From Candidatus Thermochlorobacteriaceae bacterium (GTDB taxonomy: Bacteria > Bacteroidota > Chlorobiia > Chlorobiales > Thermochlorobacteraceae): 64,000 bases of DNA. The DNA is taken from contig JAJUFC010000001.1 in the NCBI GenBank assembly GCA_029263855.1, positions 310,001 through 374,000 on the forward strand, read 5' to 3'. The notes under the pieces were generated by a model. The model ran no database searches, was not told where the DNA came from, and saw nothing but the letters and a program-made list of their open reading frames with translations. Position 1 is the first letter of the stretch, and each line of letters opens with the position of its first letter. The translations under genes and the position numbers were made by a program. Below, one piece after another: positions 18,114-25,452 of the stretch.

Positions 18114-18647
18114 ATGAAAAAGTTATCTCTCATTTTCAGTCTCCTGCTGCTCGCGTCAAGCCTCGTTGTAACGGGGTGCAAAGAAGATGAAAACCCTGCA
18201 AATGGCGGTAGCGGTGGTGGTAATACTTCATCAGGTGCAGGAACGCTAAGCGCGAAAATTGACGGGCAAAATTGGTCGGCAGCAGCATTAGCGCCAACAT
18301 TGCCAGCCGCACAAGCATTTTATTCAAACAACACGCTGACCGTAATAGGTAGCCGCATGGAGAGCGGAAGAACATCAACATTGACGTTCTCAATTACAGG
18401 TGTAACTGGCACGGGTACATTTCAAATTCGCACAGCGACAGGGTCAGCAAGCTACGCAGATGGTCCGACGGGTTCGCCACAAGCTTGGATAACTTTAGGT
18501 GACAATGCAGGAACGATTGAAATCACCACGTTTAATACATCAAGCAAAATTGCATCGGGCACATTCAGCTTCACGCTTCAAAATTCAACGGCAAATCCCA
18601 CAACGCGCCAAGTAACCGAAGGGCGTTTTGATGTCAAATGGAATTAA
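18114..18647 (+). CDS. DUF6252-like lipoprotein
   Basis: 177 residues. The signal peptide ends in lipobox VVTGC and the mature start is CKEDENPANGGSGGG. The body reads like the DUF6252 family of Bacteroidota (family call from memory): LSAKIDGQNWSA near the start, then alternating Thr/Ser beta-strands, then IASGTFSFTL and the closing VTEGRFDVKWN. Function is unknown; probably it sits on the outer membrane or surface. It is followed by a terminator and then the outer-membrane protein gene. Confidence 0.85.
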   Translation: MKKLSLIFSLLLLASSLVVTGCKEDENPANGGSGGGNTSSGAGTLSAKIDGQNWSAAALAPTLPAAQAFYSNNTLTVIGSRMESGRTSTLTFSITGVTGTGTFQIRTATGSASYADGPTGSPQAWITLGDNAGTIEITTFNTSSKIASGTFSFTLQNSTANPTTRQVTEGRFDVKWN

Positions 18648-18660
18648 CGAAGCCTGCATG

Positions 18661-18690
18661 AGGGGGAATCCGAACAGATTCTCCCTTTCT
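18661..18690 (+). terminator. Rho-independent terminator after the DUF6252-like gene
   Basis: A 10-bp stem AGGGGGAATC / GATTCTCCCT (one G-T pair) with a 6-nt loop, then a TTCTT tail. It is only 27 bp before the next gene, so read-through may be intended. Confidence 0.75.
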
Positions 18691-18716
18691 TCTTAAACCC
18701 CAAATTTTGAACAACA

Positions 18717-19373
18717 ATGATGAAACATCTCTCACTTTGGTTGATAATGCTGATTGCAAGTGCCACAGTGCAGGCGCAACCGTCGGATTTTGGGTATTCT
18801 TACTGGGGCGGCGGCGTGAGTATGGCGAGCCAAGCGCAACCGTATCAGCGTGGCGTATATGCGTCGCATGCGGGTGAGTATTACGGCGCAATACTTGATG
18901 CAGGCTACCTGTTTGATGCGAAAGACTTTGGTTTAAATATCGGGGCGCGTCGAACAATAGGGATTGCATATAGCGGCAGATTACGCTTTGGCTGGGGAGG
19001 TTCAGAAAAAGCCGAAAAAGATGCCGACTTGCAAATCTCGAACGCCTTAGGCATTGGCTTTTTGACGGCAACGCCGTTTCGCAACGTTACATTTGGCTTC
19101 AAAGCCCTTCTGCCACTTGAGCTCGATGCGCGTTTGCCCGCCGCAGGCGTATTCCTGAAACCCACGCTCGAAGTTGGCGACTACTTTTTCGAGATTGGAT
19201 ACTTGATGCCCTTTGTCTCAAATCCGAACTCGCCGCAATATGGCGTCTCGGTTGCGGAAGCGACGGCGATTAAAAAGTTTGATGATTATTTTGGCGTGGG
19301 GATTCGTTGCGAAATGCGAAAATCGGCACTCTCAGAGCAAGCCATGCGTGTGAGTCTTGTGGCGATGTTCTGA
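18717..19373 (+). CDS. Probable outer-membrane beta-barrel protein
   Basis: 218 residues with a cleavable signal peptide (LWLIMLIASATVQAQ). The mature part is glycine and aromatic rich with short alternating strands (for example FGLNIGARRTIGIAYSGRLR, then LGIGFLTATPFRNVTFGFKA) and ends in phenylalanine (VSLVAMF), the usual C-terminal signal for barrel insertion. I recognise no named family. It is downstream of two lipoprotein genes, making a small envelope gene group. Confidence 0.75.
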   Translation: MMKHLSLWLIMLIASATVQAQPSDFGYSYWGGGVSMASQAQPYQRGVYASHAGEYYGAILDAGYLFDAKDFGLNIGARRTIGIAYSGRLRFGWGGSEKAEKDADLQISNALGIGFLTATPFRNVTFGFKALLPLELDARLPAAGVFLKPTLEVGDYFFEIGYLMPFVSNPNSPQYGVSVAEATAIKKFDDYFGVGIRCEMRKSALSEQAMRVSLVAMF

Positions 19374-19478
19374 AATCTGAATAGGCGTATCGCAAAGCCA
19401 TGTCAGTTTCCCTTATCACCTCAAAACATCTCTTTCGTATATTCGCCCGTCAATTTTAACGCAACTTTATCTCAACTC

Positions 19479-20574
19479 ATGTTTGACCTTGAACGCGAAA
19501 AACTCACCACCCTCTCCGAAAGATTAGAACAACTGCGGAGGTTTCTTTGACATCGATAAGAAACTTGAAACCATCAAAGCCCTTGAAGCCAAAACAACTG
19601 TCGACGACTTCTGGAACGACAATGCCGTTGCACAAAAAATCCTCAAAGAAATTGCCGAACTGAAATCTTGGACCGAAGCCTACGAAAAACTCCAAGCCAA
19701 ACTGAACGGCGAAAAAGAATCGATGGACGTTGCCGAAGAACTCGGCGAAGAAGGCTATATCGCTGAAGCCCAAAAAAATCTTGATGCCTTAGAAAAGGAA
19801 ATCACATCGCTCGAATTCCGAAATATGCTGTCAGGCGAAGACGATAAGCGCAATGCCATTATTACCATTCACGCGGGCGCAGGCGGCACCGAAGCACAAG
19901 ATTGGGCGGAAATGCTCTACCGAATGTATATGCGCTGGGCGGAACGGCGTGGCTTCAAAGTTTATACCGATGATTATCAAGAAGGCGAAGGCGCAGGCAT
20001 TAAAACCGCAACGCTCGAAATTCAAGGCGACTATGCCTACGGCTATTTGAAAGCCGAGAACGGCGTCCACCGATTGGTGCGTGTCTCACCCTTCGATGCC
20101 AATGCGCGTCGCCATACGTCGTTTGCCAGCGTCTTTGCGTATCCTGAAGCCCCGCCCGATGTCGATATCGAAATCCGCAAAGACGACTTACAAGTCGATA
20201 CGTTCCGAAGTGGCGGCAAAGGCGGTCAGAACGTCAATAAAGTTGAAACAGCGGTGCGAATCACGCACATTCCGACAGGCATTGTGGTCGCATGTCAGCA
20301 GGAGCGTTCTCAATTTCAAAACAAGGAGCGCGCGCTGAAAATGCTTCGCTCTCAACTCTACCAAAAACGGCGCGAAGAAGAAGAAGCAAAAAAGCGTGAA
20401 ATCGAAGGCAAGAAACGCAAAATCGAGTGGGGATCGCAAATCCGAAGTTATGTCTTTGATGACCGCCGTGTCAAAGACCATCGCACCAACTATGAACGCT
20501 TCGATGTGGAAAACGTCATGGACGGCGATATCGACGATTTCATTGAACGCTACTTGATGGAGTTCGGAGATTAA
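19479..20574 (+). CDS. prfB: Peptide chain release factor 2, expressed by programmed +1 frameshift
   Basis: Translation starts at ATG 19479, reads 23 codons to CTT (19545-19547), meets the in-frame stop TGA at 19548-19550, and must shift +1 to continue from GAC at 19549. The joined product (19479-19547 plus 19549-20574) is 364 residues, the normal RF2 length. It contains the RF2 anticodon tripeptide in [14 protein letters not shown] and the peptidyl-tRNA hydrolysis motif [16 protein letters not shown]2 recognises UGA and UAA and thereby limits its own shift. The aldolase gene begins 6 bp after the stop. Confidence 0.96.
19536..19551 (+). promoter_or_regulatory. prfB: prfB programmed +1 frameshift site
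   Basis: CGG AGG TTT CTT TGA C: an internal Shine-Dalgarno-like GGAGG stands just before the slippery CTT and the weak UGAC stop context. This is the arrangement known from Escherichia coli RF2. Confidence 0.96.
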
Positions 20575-20580
20575 AGCGCA

Positions 20581-21348
20581 ATGAATCATAAGCATCAAGA
20601 AACCGTTGCCGAAGTTGCAGGAAAATGTGCGCAGTTCGGGTTTGTCGCCAGTTACGACGGCAATGTGAGTTTGCGCGCCGAAGAAGGCATTTACATTACG
20701 GCAACGCGCACGCTCAAAGCCAGTGCAACGCCCGATGATGTATGCCTGATTTCGCTTGACGGAAAACTTCTCGAAGGCAAGCGACCCGCGTCAACTGAAA
20801 GCATGATGCACCTTTATCTCTATCAAGCGCGTCCTGATGTCAAAGGCATTGTGCATACGCACCCGCCCGCTACGACGGCGTTTGCCGTTGCGCGAAAGGC
20901 ACTTGACCTTGCGGTATTCCCCGAAGTGATTTTGGATATTGGTCCTGTGCCGCTTGCTGATTACGCAACGCCCAGCACCGACGAAGTGCCTCGCTCGCTT
21001 GCGCCATTTGTCCAATGGGCAAATGCGATGTTGCTTGCCAATCACGGCGTTGTGGTGTTAGGCGGTGATGTGTATGAAGCCTTGTATCGAACGGAAAAGT
21101 TAGAGCATGCGGCAAAAACGCTCATCTACGCCCAAATGCTTGGCGGCATTGTGCCGCTCACGAAGCACGAGGTCGATTACCTTTACGAAACGCATAAAGA
21201 GTTTGAACGGCGCGGCATGTTTGCAGATTTTCAAGAGAAAGAAACTTGCAAGTGCGAAACTGAAAAACTCGTTTGCAAAACGTGCAATGAAAAATCGGAC
21301 TTAGATTTCATCAAGCAAACCGCCGAGAAAGTTCTCAAACGGCTTTAA
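20581..21348 (+). CDS. Class II aldolase/adducin-family protein with cysteine-rich tail
   Basis: 255 residues. Residues 1-~200 form the class II aldolase fold. Zinc ligands appear in GIVHTHPPATTAF and LLANHGVVVLGG, and the catalytic glutamate is probably in the RPASTESMMH segment. L-fuculose-, L-ribulose- and methylthioribulose-phosphate enzymes share these signatures, so the substrate cannot be named. After the fold comes an extra ~50 residues with CKCETEKLVCKTC (~220-235), which may bind another metal. It follows prfB by 6 bp. A 62-bp gap with no terminator leads to gatC. Confidence 0.85.
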   Translation: MNHKHQETVAEVAGKCAQFGFVASYDGNVSLRAEEGIYITATRTLKASATPDDVCLISLDGKLLEGKRPASTESMMHLYLYQARPDVKGIVHTHPPATTAFAVARKALDLAVFPEVILDIGPVPLADYATPSTDEVPRSLAPFVQWANAMLLANHGVVVLGGDVYEALYRTEKLEHAAKTLIYAQMLGGIVPLTKHEVDYLYETHKEFERRGMFADFQEKETCKCETEKLVCKTCNEKSDLDFIKQTAEKVLKRL

Positions 21349-21410
21349 TCTCGAGAAGATTTGCACTAAATTCTGACAACTTTATCACCTTTCACTTAAT
21401 AACTTCACCA

Positions 21411-21698
21411 ATGGCAGTCTCAAAAGCCGATGTCGATTACATTGCAACGCTGGCGCGACTTTCGTTCAACGATGCAGAAAAAGAAGCCATGACGCACGAC
21501 CTCAACGAGATACTGAACTACGTTGAAAAACTCAACGAATTAAACACGGAAAACATTGAACCGCTTGCCAACATGGGCGATAGAACCAATGTGCTTCGCG
21601 AGGATAAACCCGTGCCGTCGATTTCCAATCAAGACGCGCTCAAAAACGCGCCCGATTTTCAAGACCGATTTTTCAAAGTGCCAAAAGTAATTGGCTGA
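21411..21698 (+). CDS. gatC: Asp/Glu-tRNA amidotransferase subunit C
   Basis: 95 residues, the usual length. GatC clamps GatA and GatB together in the enzyme that converts Glu-tRNA(Gln) and Asp-tRNA(Asn) to the amides. The family pattern is complete: VDYIATLARLSF at the start, then LNEILNYVEKLNELNTE, and the C-terminal FFKVPKVIG. gatA and gatB are not in the window. A TTGCAC (21361-21366) may be the -35 of its promoter. The next gene starts 31 bp downstream. Confidence 0.95.
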   Translation: MAVSKADVDYIATLARLSFNDAEKEAMTHDLNEILNYVEKLNELNTENIEPLANMGDRTNVLREDKPVPSISNQDALKNAPDFQDRFFKVPKVIG

Positions 21699-21729
21699 TT
21701 GTCTCAAAAAACTAAATGCAATTCGTGCT

Positions 21730-23067
21730 ATGAATCGTTTGTCAAAACTTCTCGTCGCGTTCTTACTCATCACCTCGTCAAGCCTTCTTGCGCAAAGCAA
21801 AGCCGTTGAAAAAAACATTTCCGACATAGCAGACGGCATCGTTCAACTTGAAATTTACAACAACGACAACAAGCCCTTCACGCCCATTACGGGACTTGTG
21901 CTCACCAAAGACGGCGTGATTGCCACCAGCGCCAGCGCGATTGAAAAAGCTACATGGATTGGCGTAAAAATTGACAGCAAAGAATACTTCGCGACCGATG
22001 TGGCTGTAGTCGATGAAACGAACGACATTGCGCTGATTCGCATCAATGCAAGCGGCTTAACGCCTGTAACCAAAACAGGCGCAACGGTGAAAGGCAAAGC
22101 CGTCTATGAACTGACAAACAACGGCAAAGAAATCAGTTATTCCGAAGGCGAAGCAGGGAAGCCTGAAAAGGTCGGCAAGGCGCGCGTCTTGACGGCATCG
22201 TTCAAATGGACGTTCAATCAAAATGGCGGCGCATTGCTCAACGCACAAGGCAAATTAGCAGGCATGATTAGCACCAAACTCGGGGGCGCAACGCCAATCG
22301 CGGTGGTTAAGGCTCAAACAAGAAAACTCAAAAAACTAAAATCACCTCTCAAAACGCTGGCGCAAACAAAGCCCGTGCTTGGTCCTGAAGTCAAAAAGAC
22401 CTTTTATGCGAATGGCGTGATTCAATCGGAACGCACTTACTTGCTCGATAAACTCGAAGGCATCTCCAAGTTTTACACCGAAGACGGAAAATTGGCGATT
22501 GAAGAGAACTACAAAAACAATATCCGTGAAGGCACTTCAAAAGAATTTTTCCCAAGCGGTAAGGTGCGAAGCGAAGCCATCTACAAAGCCGGCAAAAAGA
22601 ATGGACCATTTAAGACCTTTTACGAAGATGGCAATGTAGAATCGGAAGCGACTTACGAAAACGATGTTGTGGTCGGAACAATGAAGCTCTATTCGTATTA
22701 CCCGTCAGGCGCGTTGAAAGAAGAATCAACGGCGAACACCGAAGGGCAACTTGTCGGCAGAAAGCGCATCTTCTTTGAGAGCGGAATGCTCGCTGTGGAA
22801 GAAAATTACGCCAATGGAAAACTTGACGGAGTGCGCCGCACGTATTACGACAACGGATTTTTAGAAAAGTCTCAAACATGGCGTCAGGGTTTTCAATATG
22901 GTGAAGAGAAAGTCTTTTTTGCAGATGGTAAGCGCAAAGAAGAAAACAAATTCAACAACGCGGGCGTGATGATTGAAAGCAAAGTCTATGATGAACGCGG
23001 CAGAAAAATCGAGGATTTAGATGCAGGCGAAATCGCTGAACGCAACAGAAACCGCAGAGGCAATTAA
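21730..23067 (+). CDS. Inactive trypsin-like protease domain fused to YwqK/MORN_2 repeats
   Basis: 445 residues from the ATG at 21730, which gives a signal peptide (LLVAFLLITSSSLLAQ). Residues ~33-200 follow an HtrA-type trypsin fold: TGLVLTKDGVIATSASAIE, NDIALIRI, QNGGALLNAQGKLAGM. Two of three catalytic residues are replaced: His by Ser69 and Ser by Asn165; Asp99 remains. Residues ~224-430 hold nine repeats of the F(Y/F)xxGxxxxE type, as in FYEDGNVESE and FFPSGKVRSE, the MORN_2 pattern of YwqK proteins. The protein should be periplasmic and bind rather than cut. It overlaps the next gene by 47 bp. Confidence 0.85.
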   Translation: MNRLSKLLVAFLLITSSSLLAQSKAVEKNISDIADGIVQLEIYNNDNKPFTPITGLVLTKDGVIATSASAIEKATWIGVKIDSKEYFATDVAVVDETNDIALIRINASGLTPVTKTGATVKGKAVYELTNNGKEISYSEGEAGKPEKVGKARVLTASFKWTFNQNGGALLNAQGKLAGMISTKLGGATPIAVVKAQTRKLKKLKSPLKTLAQTKPVLGPEVKKTFYANGVIQSERTYLLDKLEGISKFYTEDGKLAIEENYKNNIREGTSKEFFPSGKVRSEAIYKAGKKNGPFKTFYEDGNVESEATYENDVVVGTMKLYSYYPSGALKEESTANTEGQLVGRKRIFFESGMLAVEENYANGKLDGVRRTYYDNGFLEKSQTWRQGFQYGEEKVFFADGKRKEENKFNNAGVMIESKVYDERGRKIEDLDAGEIAERNRNRRGN

Positions 23068-23362
23068 GCGCGCTCTCACAGAAAAATCGGGAACGCTCTA
23101 TGTTTCCGTTCATCTTCAACCGAAGGCTTCCAAGACGGAATTTGCAGGCATGTATGGCGATTCGCTAAAAGTGCGTGTCGCCGCTCCTGCGGTTGAAAAC
23201 GCCGCCAACGAAGCCTGCCTTGAATTTTTCTCAAAGGTCGCGCATATTCCAAAAAGCAACGTCTCGCTTCATTCAGGCAAAACGTCGCGCCGCAAGGTCA
23301 TTGCGCTTGAAGGAATTTCCACAGAACAATTTCTTCAAGACTTCGCAACACATGTGCGTTAG
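23021..23362 (+). CDS. DUF167 (YggU) family protein
   Basis: 113 residues. The DUF167 core is clear: LYVSVHLQPKASKTEFAG, then LKVRVAAPAVENAANEACLE, then the SGKTSRRKVIALEG loop. The family is widespread and small; its function is not established. The start lies inside the MORN-repeat gene in another frame. A later start cannot be excluded, because the family often begins just before the LYVSV strand. It ends 4 bp inside the 3' end of the opposing lpxK gene. Confidence 0.85.
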   Translation: MQAKSLNATETAEAIKRALTEKSGTLYVSVHLQPKASKTEFAGMYGDSLKVRVAAPAVENAANEACLEFFSKVAHIPKSNVSLHSGKTSRRKVIALEGISTEQFLQDFATHVR

Positions 23363-24420
23363 TTAGTTTGTCTGATAGTCTTATTCAATGCGGATTTTAA
23401 CTCCGATTCTCCCTCAAAAACTTCAAAAACAATTTCTAAGTAAAAGCACGCCGTGTTTTTCAGGCGATTGAAAAGGGCTTCGTTGGCTTTTAATCGGAAG
23501 TAATCTTTTTCGGTTGTAACGACAATGTTAATGCCGTGCCTGACGACTTCGGAAAGAATAAACTCAATGTCGGATTCGGTATAAATATGATGGTCGGAAA
23601 AGTGTTTTTGATGCTCAACGATAAGCCCCGCATATTGAAGTGTTTCCATGAAATTTCGGCTATCGCCAATGCCTGAAAAAGCAAATGCCCAAGTCCAAAG
23701 AAAGGCTTGCGTTCCGAGCGGCAAAAGTTCGCCCGAAAAGAAACTTCGCAACCCAACAATTTTAATGCGTGATTTGATGATGGGTTTGCCAAATGGAAGA
23801 AGCGTTTTCTCAAGCGAGGGGAGGTCGACGTAGCGCGTTACTTTTGAGAGCAGAATCATATCAGCGCGTCGAATGCCGTTCAAGGGTTCGCGCAAGCGTC
23901 CAAGCGGCAGAAGTGCGTCATGTTCAGGGTTTTGTTCAGCGTGAATGACGAGCAAATTCAAATGCCGTGCAAGCGCACGATGCTGAAATCCGTCGTCAAG
24001 CAAAATGACGTCGGGAAGGTGAGAAGAGAATTTTTCCATCAAAAACTTTACGCCATCAACGCGCTTTTCGGCAACGATAACAATCGCTGTCGGGTTTCGC
24101 CGTGCAAGCATGAGCGGCTCATCGCCCGATTCTTCGGCACTGACGCGCACGAATGCACCATCGCAAACGAGAATCACGCCTTTGGACTTACGCCCATAGC
24201 CACGCGAGATAATCGCGACGCGCTTGCCTTCCCGATGATAATGTTTGACAATCCAATCAACGAATGGCGTCTTTCCTGCGCCGCCTGCCGTCAAATTTCC
24301 AACGGAGACGACGGGAATCGGCGATTGAAACGACTTCAAAATGCCTTTATCAAAAAGCCGATTGCGGAGTGCGATAACGCCGCCGTAGAGAAGAGAAGCA
24401 AGATAGCGATGTGGTTTCAA
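23359..24420 (-). CDS. lpxK: Tetraacyldisaccharide 4'-kinase
   Basis: 353 residues, normal length. It phosphorylates the 4' position of the lipid A disaccharide at the inner membrane. The N-terminal segment PHRYLASLLYGGVIALRNRL is the membrane-contact helix. The P-loop follows in VGNLTAGGAGKTPFVDW, then the family motifs AIISRGYGRKSKG, VILLDDGFQHRAL and GIGDSRNFMETL. Its start overlaps the end of the upstream acyltransferase gene by 4 bp, so the two are translated together. Confidence 0.96.
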   Translation of the reverse strand: MKPHRYLASLLYGGVIALRNRLFDKGILKSFQSPIPVVSVGNLTAGGAGKTPFVDWIVKHYHREGKRVAIISRGYGRKSKGVILVCDGAFVRVSAEESGDEPLMLARRNPTAIVIVAEKRVDGVKFLMEKFSSHLPDVILLDDGFQHRALARHLNLLVIHAEQNPEHDALLPLGRLREPLNGIRRADMILLSKVTRYVDLPSLEKTLLPFGKPIIKSRIKIVGLRSFFSGELLPLGTQAFLWTWAFAFSGIGDSRNFMETLQYAGLIVEHQKHFSDHHIYTESDIEFILSEVVRHGINIVVTTEKDYFRLKANEALFNRLKNTACFYLEIVFEVFEGESELKSALNKTIRQTN

Positions 24421-25028
24421 GTGCGTTGAAAAGTTGCAGTGAGCGAATCAGTGAAGGCTTTTAAGGCTTCTTCCGTTTTAAACTTCGGCACGTCAATGCG
24501 CGTTAAGTGAATATGCACAGAAGAAAATGGTTTCGGAATCTCGAACTTGTCCCAACTTTTTTCCAAACACCACGCGCTCTTAAAGGTAATATCGGCGAAA
24601 AGAATCGGCGTTTGTGTTTCAGAGGCAATTCTAATCGAGCCGTATTTGAAGACATGGCGTGTGCCGCGTGGTCCGTCAGGCGTGATGGCAATCGCATCAC
24701 CTGCAAGCAGGCAAGCCGTCATGTCCGCCTTCACCGCTTCCTTGCCGCGCGAGCTCGAGCCGCGAATGAGACCGAAGCGCATCGTTTCAAGCGCGTTGGC
24801 AAGCATGGTTCCGTCTTTGGAAAGGCTCACAACGGCGTAGCACTTTTTAGGACGAACCAGCGATTTTGCTAAGAGCCAGCCGACAAGCATTTTCCCGTGC
24901 CAAAACGCAACAATCAGGCTTTTCCGTTCGGGAAGTTCCCCTTGAACTCGCTTGCGAAGCGTCAAATATACAAGCCAAATGAGAAGTGGAAGAAGCGTTT
25001 TACTCAAAAGAATTTTCAAAGCACTCAA
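24417..25028 (-). CDS. DUF374 lysophospholipid acyltransferase-family protein
   Basis: 203 residues. An N-terminal membrane helix (KTLLPLLIWLVYLTLRKRV) precedes the acyltransferase-like core LIVAFWHGKMLVGWLL, GLIRGSSSRGKEAV and DAIAITPDGPRGTRHVFKYG. In the DUF374 family the usual HxxxxD appears as HGKMLVG, with a second TPDGPRGP-type motif. The neighbour lpxK supports a role in lipid A or membrane lipid acylation, but the exact acceptor is unknown. It overlaps lpxK by ATGA. Confidence 0.88.
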   Translation of the reverse strand: MSALKILLSKTLLPLLIWLVYLTLRKRVQGELPERKSLIVAFWHGKMLVGWLLAKSLVRPKKCYAVVSLSKDGTMLANALETMRFGLIRGSSSRGKEAVKADMTACLLAGDAIAITPDGPRGTRHVFKYGSIRIASETQTPILFADITFKSAWCLEKSWDKFEIPKPFSSVHIHLTRIDVPKFKTEEALKAFTDSLTATFQRT

Positions 25029-25452
25029 ACTTTATGAAGTGGTCTTATGTTACAGTGTTGTTCATACTTTTTGCTAAAACCTACCAAATATATCGCGTAT
25101 TCCGTTAGGTTTTTGGGCAAAGAATGTGTAACTCTTGATGTATCTTTGTATGAGAAATCTGAAAAGATTATGACGCGCATTGTAGTTCCCTGCTTTATGT
25201 TCGGAAATGCCGTCAATTAGCCGATACGTTTTCCGCATTTTGTTTCGACATTTCTCTTTCCCGTGGTTCAAGTAGTTCCGAAGTAACATTCAGAGTATTC
25301 AGTAGTAGGCAGTATCGCAGTAAAAATGTGAAGTTCAAGAGGTATGCTTTCGCCGAAACGAATTGACGCACTCAAAACTTGGCACGCTCAACTCGCTTTG
25401 TTTGGTTAAGGCAAATTATCGGGCAAATTATCCGATAGAATTAACACTCAAC
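25029..25452. other. AT-rich gene-free region upstream of lon
   Basis: 424 bp, clearly AT-richer than the flanks. The open frames in it lack typical codon use and I cannot assign any of them. TATCTTTG at ~25136 resembles a Bacteroidota -7 element. TTGGCACG (25379-25386) lies 74 nt before the lon ATG, and a 12-bp tandem repeat follows. Decayed mobile DNA, an unrecognised RNA, or a long regulatory leader are all possible. Confidence 0.55.
25410..25433 (+). repeat. Tandem near-identical 12-mers before lon
   Basis: GGCAAATTATCG followed at once by GGCAAATTATCC (25410-25421 and 25422-25433), 20 bp upstream of the lon start codon. Such tandem sites could be a regulator operator. Confidence 0.7.

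Noticed and set aside
25074-25289. Leftward 71-codon frame resembling a transposase remnant
   Set aside because: Basic and His/Asn-rich, but I could not match any transposase motif or find terminal inverted repeats, so no mobile element is claimed.
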